In this document: positions 33,302-41,175 of the stretch, piece after piece | Numbering within the stretch: the stretch's first letter is position 1 | Layout: every line of letters begins with the position of its first letter | Assembly: GCA_963644945.1 (NCBI GenBank) | Contig: CAVIQK010000001.1 | Span: forward strand, 1 to 64,000 | DNA length: 64,000 bases | DNA from: CAVIQK01 sp963644945 | Lineage (GTDB): Bacteria; Bacillota; Clostridia; Christensenellales; DTU072 | Direction of reading: 5' to 3' | Program-made: the position numbers and the translations under genes | Notes under the pieces: model-generated | Database searches by the model: none | What the model saw: only the letters and a program-made list of their open reading frames with translations | What the model was told of the DNA's origin: nothing

Positions 33302-34242
33302 GAAAAATTACAATTATAGGCAGTGGAAAAGTCGGAGCGACAATAGCATATTCTCTAATTTGCAGAGAGATCGCCACCGATATAGTAATAATAGACGTCA
33401 ACGGCGAAAAAGCCCTTGGCGAAGCACTAGACATCAGACAAGGTCTTTCGTATGACGAGCCTTGTTCGGTCTATGCCGGAGGCTATCCCGAGGCGGTCGA
33501 TTCGGACATCGTCATCATAACATCGGGTATTGCCAGAAAACCCGACCAATCAAGACTTGACCTTATCAACACCAACATAAACATACAAAAGTCAATAATT
33601 CCCGAAATCACCAAATACGCTCCCAATGCGATTTATATTATGGTTTCCAACCCCGTTGACGTGTTGACATATACTTTTTGCAAATTGTCCGGTATCCCCG
33701 AAAATCACATCATCGGTTCCGGCACGATTATAGACACAGCAAGACTTAGAGCAAGACTCCAAGAATATACGGGACTTGACGCACGCAATATCAATGCTTA
33801 CGTTTTCGGCGAACACGGAGATTCTTCCTTTGTTCCTTGGTCCATTTCGGACATAACGGATATTCCCGTTACGGACTATTGCAACTCCGACGTGTTCAAA
33901 GACTGCATACCTACCAAGATAAATATTCCCGAAATCGAAAAGTATATGAAGACATCCGGTTCGAGAGTAATTTCCAGAAAAGGCGCAACCTACTATGCAA
34001 TCGCATCGACCGTAAGTTATATTTGTAAAGCCATCCTCGGCAACACCAACACCGTCATGTCCGTATCGACAATGATGCATGGCGAATACGGTGTATCGGA
34101 TGTTTGCTTGTCCACACTAAATGTCATCGGCAAAAACGGTGTTCACGCCAAAGTCAACCCCGTACTTACCGACGAAGAAGTAGAAAAACTCCGCCACAGT
34201 GCCGACGTGTTGAAAAGCACGATCAAGGACCTTGGCATATAA
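33298..34242 (+). CDS. L-lactate/malate dehydrogenase family, probably malate dehydrogenase
   Basis: 314-residue NAD-dependent 2-hydroxyacid dehydrogenase: GSGKVG nucleotide loop (8-13), Asp33 for NAD preference, SNPVDVLTY, catalytic His in GEHGDSSF near 190, substrate Arg86 in QSRLDL. The specificity position (residue 102 of classic LDH numbering) is Arg80, in IARKP. LDHs carry Gln here and MDHs Arg, so oxaloacetate/malate is the likelier pair. Context agrees: fumC, fumarate reductase and pckA follow in the same gene run. Overall sequence otherwise looks LDH-like, as in LDH-like MDHs. Confidence 0.82.
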   Translation: MRKITIIGSGKVGATIAYSLICREIATDIVIIDVNGEKALGEALDIRQGLSYDEPCSVYAGGYPEAVDSDIVIITSGIARKPDQSRLDLINTNINIQKSIIPEITKYAPNAIYIMVSNPVDVLTYTFCKLSGIPENHIIGSGTIIDTARLRARLQEYTGLDARNINAYVFGEHGDSSFVPWSISDITDIPVTDYCNSDVFKDCIPTKINIPEIEKYMKTSGSRVISRKGATYYAIASTVSYICKAILGNTNTVMSVSTMMHGEYGVSDVCLSTLNVIGKNGVHAKVNPVLTDEEVEKLRHSADVLKSTIKDLGI

Positions 34243-34251
34243 AGGTTAGTT

Positions 34252-35925
34252 ATGGAATGTTTAACGCTTAAAAAATCCAACTGCAAAAACTGCTACAAAT
34301 GTATCCGCCATTGTCCGGTAAAAAGCATACGTTTTTCCGGCAACCAAGCGCATATAATTGAGGACGAGTGTATTCTTTGCGGACAATGTTATGTCGTTTG
34401 CCCTCAAAACGCAAAAGAAATAACCAGTGAAGTAGAAAGAATAAAAGTTTTGATAGAAAATACCCCCACGGTTGTAGCCAGTCTTGCCCCCTCTTTTATC
34501 GCTCATTATAGAGGGAAAAGCCTTCTTGCAGTCAAAGAAGCGTTAAAAAAACTAGGGTTTGCAGATGCCGAAGAAACGGCAATCGGTGCAACTGCCGTCA
34601 AAAAAGAGTATGAGAGAATACTAAGAGAAGAAGACAGAGATATTTTGATCTCGTCTTGTTGCCACTCTGTCAACCTACTTATACAAAAATATTATCCGTC
34701 GGTTTTGCCTTGCCTTGCCGACGTTTTGTCCCCCATGCAAGCCCATGCGGAAGACATCAAAAGAAGAAATCCCGAAGCAAAAGTCGTCTTTATAGGACCA
34801 TGTATTGCCAAAAAAGACGAGGCGTCGCATTATGAAAACATCGTGGATGCGGTTTTGACTTTCGAGCAACTAGACGATTGGTTTAGAGATTACGGAATAA
34901 CTCTAGAAGATATTGCGGAAGACGGCGAAGAAGGTCGAGCAAGACTCTTCCCGACGACGGGCGGAATTATAGATACAATGACCGAAAAAATCGACGGTTA
35001 TGACTATATTGCAATCGACGGAGTAGAAAATTGCAAGTCGGTTTTGGAAGAAATCAAAAAAGGCAAAATACACAAGTGTTTTATCGAAATGTCTGCTTGT
35101 GTCGGTTCTTGCGTAGGCGGTCCCATAATGGAAAAGAAAGATCCGTCCCTCGTAGAAGACATAATCGCAGTTAGAAAATATGCCAAAAACAAAGATTTTT
35201 CGATAAGAGAAGTTAGCCCTATCGAAATAAAGAAGTTCTTTGTCCCAATAGAGAAAAAAACTCCGGAGCCATCCGAATACGAGATAGCAAGAGTTATGAG
35301 AGAGATGGGCAAAATCCGTCCCGAAGACGAATTGAATTGCGGATCGTGTGGCTACAATACATGTAGAGAAAAAGCAATAGCCATTCTAGAAGGCAAAGCC
35401 GAAATCTCAATGTGCCTTCCGTATCTAAAAGACAAAGCCGAAAGTTTTTCCGACTGCATCGTCAACAACACCCCCAACGGTCTTTTGGTTGTCAACGAAA
35501 ATCTCGAAGTACAACAAATCAACCGTTCTGCAATGAAGATTCTCAATATTCGTTCTGCATCCGACGTCATGGGTTGTCCCGTTGTGAGAGTCATCGATCC
35601 TCTTCCCTTTATGAATGTTTTGCGTACAAAACGTAGCATCAAAAACAAGAGAGTATATTTGGCAGAATATAAAAAATATGTTGACCAAACCATCGTGTAC
35701 GACCAAACCAACCAACTGCTAATAAGCATTATTTGTGACGTAACCGAAGAACAAAGCGAAAGAGAGAAAAAAGAAAGTATCAGCCGTCAAACGGTAGAGA
35801 TAGCCGACAAAGTCGTTGACAAACAAATGCGCATTGTCCAAGAAATAGCATCGCTTTTAGGCGAAACTGCGGCGGAAACCAAAATCGCCCTAACCAAACT
35901 CAAGGAGTCTATAGACAATGAATGA
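34252..35925 (+). CDS. Sensory [FeFe] hydrogenase (HydS type) with Fe-S and PAS domains
   Basis: 557 residues. N-terminal 2x[4Fe-4S] ferredoxin (CKNCYKCIRHCP and CILCGQCYVVCP, residues 11-55); H-cluster domain with L1 SSCCHS near 134, L2 GPCIAKKDE near 181 and L3 MSACVGSCVGGP near 279; a further Fe-S motif CGSCGYNTC near 363; a PAS domain at about 395-500 (NTPNGLLVVNENLEVQQINR); and a helical end. This layout marks the H2-sensing group C hydrogenases, not catalytic ones. The next gene is a PP2C/SpoIIE phosphatase, the usual partner, so it probably signals H2 or redox state to control the adjacent hydrogenase. Confidence 0.87.
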   Translation: MECLTLKKSNCKNCYKCIRHCPVKSIRFSGNQAHIIEDECILCGQCYVVCPQNAKEITSEVERIKVLIENTPTVVASLAPSFIAHYRGKSLLAVKEALKKLGFADAEETAIGATAVKKEYERILREEDRDILISSCCHSVNLLIQKYYPSVLPCLADVLSPMQAHAEDIKRRNPEAKVVFIGPCIAKKDEASHYENIVDAVLTFEQLDDWFRDYGITLEDIAEDGEEGRARLFPTTGGIIDTMTEKIDGYDYIAIDGVENCKSVLEEIKKGKIHKCFIEMSACVGSCVGGPIMEKKDPSLVEDIIAVRKYAKNKDFSIREVSPIEIKKFFVPIEKKTPEPSEYEIARVMREMGKIRPEDELNCGSCGYNTCREKAIAILEGKAEISMCLPYLKDKAESFSDCIVNNTPNGLLVVNENLEVQQINRSAMKILNIRSASDVMGCPVVRVIDPLPFMNVLRTKRSIKNKRVYLAEYKKYVDQTIVYDQTNQLLISIICDVTEEQSEREKKESISRQTVEIADKVVDKQMRIVQEIASLLGETAAETKIALTKLKESIDNE

Positions 35926-37090
35926 CCTTTGTGTCGAGATAGGCTACAAGAGTATAAATCACGACGGAGAACAACTCTGCGGAGATCACGTTGACGTCAT
36001 CGAGCAAAACGACGATTCTACTATCGTAGTTTTGGCGGACGGACTGGGATCGGGAGTCAAGGCAAGCATATTGTCAACACTCACGTCCAAGATTATTTCC
36101 ACAATGTTGTCGGAAGGCTTGTCCCTAGAAGACTGTGTCGAAACAATAGCCGCCACCTTACCTATTTGTTCGGTAAGAGGCGTAGCATATTCGACCTTCA
36201 CTATCATAAACATTGTCAATTGCGATACGGCAGAAATAATGCAATACGACAATCCGCAAGTTATAATAATAAGGAACGGCATCAATTACGAATATCCTCG
36301 CACCGAGATGAATATCGGTGGCAAGAAAATATATAAGTCTGTGGTCAAACTCGAAGAAGGCGATTTGTTTATTGCCATGAGTGACGGTTGTACACATGCG
36401 GGACTTGGAATAAAATACAATTTCGGTTGGAAAAGAGAAGACATTATAGCGTTTATGTCCTCTATTGCGCATGTAGGATACAATGCCAAGACATATTCGA
36501 CAATACTTGTTGACGAGTGCAACAGACTATATGGCGAAAAACCCGGTGACGATGCGACGGCTTGCGTTATCAAGGTTAGGGAAAAAGTCCCCATGAATAT
36601 TTTATTCGGACCTCCCTCCAATCGTGACGACGTCAACAGAATGATGGCACTCTTTTTCGGGAAAGAAGGCAAACACATCGTATGCGGAGGCACAACGTCC
36701 TCGCTTGCATCAAAATATTTGGGAAAACCGCTAAAAACCAGTCTAAAATATTACGGTGGAGACGTTCCTCCTACCGCAGAACTCGAAGGAGTAGATTTGG
36801 TAACAGAAGGAGTTATAACGGTCAACAAGGTTTTGGAATATGCAAAAGATGCCCTTGCCGACAACAAATTGTACGAAAAATGGGGATTCGGCAGAGACGG
36901 TGCTTGTATGATTTCCAGACTGTTGTTCGAAGAAGCCACCGACATCAACTTCTTCGTAGGGAGGGCAATAAACCCCGCTCACCAAAACCCCAATCTTCCC
37001 ATCAACTTCAACATTAAGATGAATCTTGTGGAAGAATTGTCCAAATGCCTAAGACAAATGGGCAAAAGAATAAAAGTAATTTATTTTTAA
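35918..37090 (+). CDS. SpoIIE/PP2C-family serine phosphatase, partner of the sensory hydrogenase
   Basis: 390 residues. The N-terminal half is a PP2C-type phosphatase: VVLADGLGSGVKAS near 35-48, FIAMSDGCTHAG near 150 and the acidic GDDATACVI near 205, the metal-binding aspartates. The C-terminal 170 residues are an added domain with CGGTTSSLASKYLG that I do not recognise well. It overlaps the sensory hydrogenase gene by eight bases. Likely dephosphorylates a regulatory protein in response to the hydrogenase signal; the target is not visible here. Confidence 0.83.
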   Translation: MNDLCVEIGYKSINHDGEQLCGDHVDVIEQNDDSTIVVLADGLGSGVKASILSTLTSKIISTMLSEGLSLEDCVETIAATLPICSVRGVAYSTFTIINIVNCDTAEIMQYDNPQVIIIRNGINYEYPRTEMNIGGKKIYKSVVKLEEGDLFIAMSDGCTHAGLGIKYNFGWKREDIIAFMSSIAHVGYNAKTYSTILVDECNRLYGEKPGDDATACVIKVREKVPMNILFGPPSNRDDVNRMMALFFGKEGKHIVCGGTTSSLASKYLGKPLKTSLKYYGGDVPPTAELEGVDLVTEGVITVNKVLEYAKDALADNKLYEKWGFGRDGACMISRLLFEEATDINFFVGRAINPAHQNPNLPINFNIKMNLVEELSKCLRQMGKRIKVIYF

Positions 37091-37113
37091 TAAAAATAAA
37101 AAGAGGCTAGTGT

Positions 37114-38541
37114 ATGAGAAAATTCGACACCAAAGTTCAAGACCTTAAATACAGAGTATTGAGAGAAGTTTGTAGAGAAGCATGGGCCGGAAGACTTCAA
37201 GAAACCGCCATCGACATCCCGAAAATCATTGTCCCGGGCAAAGTCCCGACAATGAGATGTTGTGTGTATAAAGAAAGAGCAATTCTTACCGAACGTGTCA
37301 AGATTGCTATGGGCGGAAGAAGAGAAAACCCCAACGTGATCGAAGTCATCGATATCGCATGTGACGAATGCCCCGTCGGCGGATACGAAGTGACTGCCGG
37401 TTGTAGAGGCTGTCTTGCGCACCATTGCGAAGATGCGTGTAAATTCGGTGCGATAGAGTTTGACCACAACCACGTTGCTCATATAGACAAAACCAAATGT
37501 AAAGAATGCGGAGCATGTTCGAGAGTTTGTCCGTACAGTGCAATTCGCAATTATAAACGCCCTTGTGTCACCGCATGCAAGGTAAAAGCCATATCGATAG
37601 GCGACGAGCAACAAGCCGTCATTGACAACGAAAAATGTATTGCTTGCGGAGCCTGTGTCTATCAATGTCCGTTTGGCGCAATAGCCGACAAATCTTATGT
37701 TCTCAATGCAATAGACCTTATCAAAAAGAGCAAAGGAAACACCAAATTCAAGGTGTTTGCCGTAGTCGCTCCTTCGATTTCAAGTCAGTTTACTTATGCA
37801 AAACTCGGTCAAGTAATAAGAGGTCTTAAAGAACTCGGATTTTATACCGTAATAGAAGCGGCGCTAGGGGCCGACATGGTCGCTCAAAAGGAGTCGGAAG
37901 AACTTGCCGAAAAAGGTTTCTTGACCAGTTCTTGCTGTCCCGCATTTGTCAATTATATCGAGAAAAACTATCCCGATTTGTTGCCTTACGTGTCTAGCAA
38001 TATGTCCCCTATGGCGACAATCGCAAAATATATAAAAGAAAACGAAGCACCCGCAAAAGTCGTCTTTATAGGACCGTGTACCGCCAAGAAAATGGAAATC
38101 AAAAAAGATTCCGTCCGTCAGTATGTGGATGTAGCCCTTACGTTTGAGGAGTTGCAAGCCCTATTTGACAGCAAGGATATAGACATAACCACGCTTGGCG
38201 AAGACGTTCTTGACAATGCATCGTATTTTGGCAGAATATTCGCCCGCTCCGGCGGACTTTCGGATGCCGTAGCCGAAGGACTAAAAGAACAAAATCTAGA
38301 TTTTGAATTAAAACCCTTCGCTTGTGACGGCATAGAGGCATGCAAACTTGCCCTCATGCAAAAGTCCAAAGGAAGACTGGATGCCAACTTTATAGAAGGC
38401 ATGGCGTGTGTAGGCGGATGTATCGGCGGAGCCGGTTGCCTTACTCATGGCGAAAAGAACAAAGCCGAAGTGGACAAATACGGAAAATTGGCTTATGAAA
38501 AAACCATTTTGGACGCTGTTTCTGTATTGAAAACAAAATAA
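37114..38541 (+). CDS. [FeFe] hydrogenase, group B type
   Basis: 475 residues, cytosolic. After a 70-residue N-terminal region come Fe-S motifs (CDECPVGG..., CRGCLAHHCEDAC, CKECGACSRVCP, CIACGACVYQCP; residues about 88-185), then the H-cluster domain with L1 TSSCCPAF near 270, L2 GPCTAKKME near 321 and L3 GMACVGGCIGGAGC near 428. All H-cluster cysteines are present. The GPC (not MPC) L2 motif and the N-terminal layout fit group B, presumed ferredoxin-linked H2 production or uptake. It follows the sensory hydrogenase and phosphatase by 23 bases. Maturases HydEFG are not in this window. Confidence 0.88.
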   Translation: MRKFDTKVQDLKYRVLREVCREAWAGRLQETAIDIPKIIVPGKVPTMRCCVYKERAILTERVKIAMGGRRENPNVIEVIDIACDECPVGGYEVTAGCRGCLAHHCEDACKFGAIEFDHNHVAHIDKTKCKECGACSRVCPYSAIRNYKRPCVTACKVKAISIGDEQQAVIDNEKCIACGACVYQCPFGAIADKSYVLNAIDLIKKSKGNTKFKVFAVVAPSISSQFTYAKLGQVIRGLKELGFYTVIEAALGADMVAQKESEELAEKGFLTSSCCPAFVNYIEKNYPDLLPYVSSNMSPMATIAKYIKENEAPAKVVFIGPCTAKKMEIKKDSVRQYVDVALTFEELQALFDSKDIDITTLGEDVLDNASYFGRIFARSGGLSDAVAEGLKEQNLDFELKPFACDGIEACKLALMQKSKGRLDANFIEGMACVGGCIGGAGCLTHGEKNKAEVDKYGKLAYEKTILDAVSVLKTK

Positions 38542-38589
38542 AAGTATTATATAATATAATTTGGAACGAAAAATATTGGAGGTTTCGTA

Positions 38590-39969
38590 ATGGAATATCG
38601 TATTGAAAAAGACACAATGGGCGAAGTTAGAGTCCCCGCAGACAAATATTGGGCAGCACAGACCGAAAGAAGTTTTGAAAACTTCAAAATCGGTATCGAA
38701 AAAATGCCTAGAGAAATCACTCACGCATTCGGCATTTTGAAAAAAGCCGCCGCTATTGCCAACTACAATCTCGGAAAACTCCCGAAAGAAAAAATGGATG
38801 CAATAGTTGCCGCTTGTGACGAAGTCATTTCCGGAAAACTCAACGATCATTTTCCTTTGGTCGTATGGCAAACAGGTAGCGGTACACAATCCAACATGAA
38901 TGCCAACGAAGTTATTGCCAATAGAGGCAACGAGATTGCCGGAGCAAAACTTCTCCACCCCAACGACGATATCAACAAGAGCCAAAGCTCCAACGATACA
39001 TTCCCTACGGCAATGCATATAGCCGCCGTTATCGCAATAGAAGATCATCTATTCCCTTCGATAGATAAACTTGTCGAAACGTTCAAAAGACTCGAACAAG
39101 AAAACGAAGGCATCGTCAAGAGTGGCAGAACCCACCTACAAGATGCTGTTCCGATTGCATTTTCACAAGAAATAAGCGGTTGGAGAGCAATGCTCGAAAA
39201 GACCAAAGAACAATTAAAACTTTCTTTGTCGGGACTTAAAGAACTTGCCCTTGGCGGTACTGCTGTAGGAACAGGACTCAATGCTCCTATGGGATTTGAC
39301 GAAGAAGTCGCCAAACAAGTAAGCGAAATTACAGGCAAAGATTTTGTCACTTCCGACAACAAATATCATGCACTTACCTCAAAAGATGCTCTCGTGTTCG
39401 CACACGGTGCAATGAAAGCCCTTGCTTGCAACCTTATGAAAATAGCCAACGACGTAAGATGGCTTGCATCCGGTCCTCGTGACGGTCTCGGAGAAATCTT
39501 TATTCCCGAAAACGAACCCGGTTCTTCCATCATGCCCGGCAAGGTCAACCCGACTCAATGCGAATCAATGACAATGGTAGCCGTTCAAGTTATGGCCAAC
39601 GACGTAGCCGTTTCTTTGGGCGCATCACAAGGCAATTTCGAACTCAACGTGTTTATGCCGGTAATCATCTACAATTTCTTGCAATCGGCAAAACTTCTCG
39701 CCGAAGGCATCGTGTCCTTCAACGATCACTGTGCGGTAGGCATCAAAGCCAACAAAGAAAAGATGGCACACAACCTCCACAATTCGTTGATGTTGGTCAC
39801 CGCTCTCAATCCTTACATCGGATACGAAAATGCGGCAAAGACAGCCAAAAAAGCACATAAAGAAAATATTTCTCTAAAAGAAGCCTGTGTATCTCTCGGA
39901 TTCCTGACTGCCGAGAAGTTCGACGAAGTATTCAAACCCGAAGAGATGGCATATCCTAAAAAGAAGTAA
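38590..39969 (+). CDS. fumC: Fumarate hydratase class II
   Basis: Interconverts malate and fumarate without an Fe-S cluster. The 459-residue protein has TGSGTQSNMNANEVI, SGRTHLQDAVPIAFSQE and the family signature GSSIMPGKVNPTQCE near 312-326 with the catalytic serine loop. GGAGGTTTCGTA precedes the ATG. It sits between the hydrogenase and hdrB and supplies fumarate to the reductase encoded 8 kb downstream in the same gene run. Confidence 0.97.
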   Translation: MEYRIEKDTMGEVRVPADKYWAAQTERSFENFKIGIEKMPREITHAFGILKKAAAIANYNLGKLPKEKMDAIVAACDEVISGKLNDHFPLVVWQTGSGTQSNMNANEVIANRGNEIAGAKLLHPNDDINKSQSSNDTFPTAMHIAAVIAIEDHLFPSIDKLVETFKRLEQENEGIVKSGRTHLQDAVPIAFSQEISGWRAMLEKTKEQLKLSLSGLKELALGGTAVGTGLNAPMGFDEEVAKQVSEITGKDFVTSDNKYHALTSKDALVFAHGAMKALACNLMKIANDVRWLASGPRDGLGEIFIPENEPGSSIMPGKVNPTQCESMTMVAVQVMANDVAVSLGASQGNFELNVFMPVIIYNFLQSAKLLAEGIVSFNDHCAVGIKANKEKMAHNLHNSLMLVTALNPYIGYENAAKTAKKAHKENISLKEACVSLGFLTAEKFDEVFKPEEMAYPKKK

Positions 39970-39995
39970 TTTTTGTTTAAGTAAAGGAAAAGAAT

Positions 39996-40775
39996 ATGAA
40001 AATTTGTTATTATCCGGGCTGTACCCTAAAAACCAAGGCAAAAGATCTCGACAAATGGGCGAGACTTTCTGCTCAAAAGTTAGGGGTAGAGATGGAAGAA
40101 ATTGAAAATTGGCAATGTTGCGGTGCCGTATATCCTACGGCACGTGACGAAATAGCCACGAAACTTTCCGCAATTAGAGCCCTTGACTATGCAAAACACA
40201 ACGGAGGCAAACTTTTGACACTCTGTTCTGCTTGTCACAACGTGATCAAACGTGTCAACGACGACATGCAAAACGATGACAACATCAAGATGAAAGCCAA
40301 CAATTATTTGGGACTCGAAGAAGCCTACCTTGGCGAAACCCAAGTAATTCACTATCTCGAAATGCTAAGAGACGTAGTAGGATTTGACAATCTAAAAAAG
40401 GCAGTAGTTAAGCCCATCGACAGAAAAATCGGTGCATTTTACGGTTGTTTATTGCTTCGTCCCGGCAAAGTCATGGCTTTTGACAATCCCGAAAATCCCC
40501 AAATTATGGAAGATTTTATCACCGCCATCGGTGGCACTCCCGTAAAATATGCTATGCGCAACGAGTGTTGCGGTGCTTACGTTGCATTGAGAACACAATC
40601 TCTTGCCGAAAAACGTAGCAACATAATTTTGGAAGATGCCAAAGCACACGGAGCAGAAGAAGTCGTTACGGCATGTCCTCTCTGCTTATACAATCTCAAA
40701 AACAACGGGAACGTAGATATCAAAGTAAGTTACTTTACCGAACTTCTCGCAGAAGCGTTGGGGGTGAAAGAATAA
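39996..40775 (+). CDS. hdrB: Heterodisulfide reductase subunit B-like (HdrB)
   Basis: 259 residues with two CCG domains, the ligands of the noncubane [4Fe-4S] clusters that reduce disulfides in methanogens: CYYPGCTLKTK...WQCCGAVYP...LCSACHNV, and FYGCLLLRPG...NECCGAYV...ACPLCLYNL. In bacteria lacking CoM/CoB the physiological acceptor of HdrB is unsettled. AAAGGAAAAGAAT precedes the ATG. It overlaps hdrC by one base. Confidence 0.9.
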   Translation: MKICYYPGCTLKTKAKDLDKWARLSAQKLGVEMEEIENWQCCGAVYPTARDEIATKLSAIRALDYAKHNGGKLLTLCSACHNVIKRVNDDMQNDDNIKMKANNYLGLEEAYLGETQVIHYLEMLRDVVGFDNLKKAVVKPIDRKIGAFYGCLLLRPGKVMAFDNPENPQIMEDFITAIGGTPVKYAMRNECCGAYVALRTQSLAEKRSNIILEDAKAHGAEEVVTACPLCLYNLKNNGNVDIKVSYFTELLAEALGVKE

Positions 40776-41161
40776 TGAGTAATCAAGAATATTTAGAAAA
40801 CATTGTTCTTATAGCCGGCACAGACGTCAAAAAGTGCATGAAATGTGGCAAATGTTCCGGAAGATGCCCCGCATTTTCCGAAATGGACATAAAACCCCAT
40901 CAATTCGTTTCGTATCTTGCCGAAAAGAAAATAGACAAATTGCTAAACAGCAAAGCAATTTGGAACTGCTTGTCTTGTATGGCTTGCGTGGAGAGATGCC
41001 CTAGAGGTGTCGCACCGCAAAGCGTAATCGAAGCAGTTAGAGATACAGTTGCCAGAATGCAAAACGGAAATGGACTAAAAGCCGAAGAAATTCCGTCAAA
41101 AGTGGACGAATTTATTCCGCAACAGCTCATCGTAAGCGCATTTAGAAAATATAACAAGTAA
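40775..41161 (+). CDS. hdrC: Heterodisulfide reductase subunit C-like (HdrC)
   Basis: 128 residues with two [4Fe-4S] motifs, CMKCGKCSGRCP (about 23-34) and CLSCMACVERCP (about 66-77), the electron wire between HdrA and HdrB. The start at 40775 shares its A with the hdrB stop (TAATG) and gives the typical length; upstream in-frame starts lie inside hdrB. hdrA follows after 14 bases. Confidence 0.9.
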   Translation: MSNQEYLENIVLIAGTDVKKCMKCGKCSGRCPAFSEMDIKPHQFVSYLAEKKIDKLLNSKAIWNCLSCMACVERCPRGVAPQSVIEAVRDTVARMQNGNGLKAEEIPSKVDEFIPQQLIVSAFRKYNK

Positions 41162-41175
41162 AGAGAGAAAATAAT

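Noticed and set aside
33298..34242. Plain L-lactate dehydrogenase call
   Set aside because: Arg80 at the specificity position and the fumarate/PEPCK context favour malate dehydrogenase; the LDH reading is kept only as an alternative.
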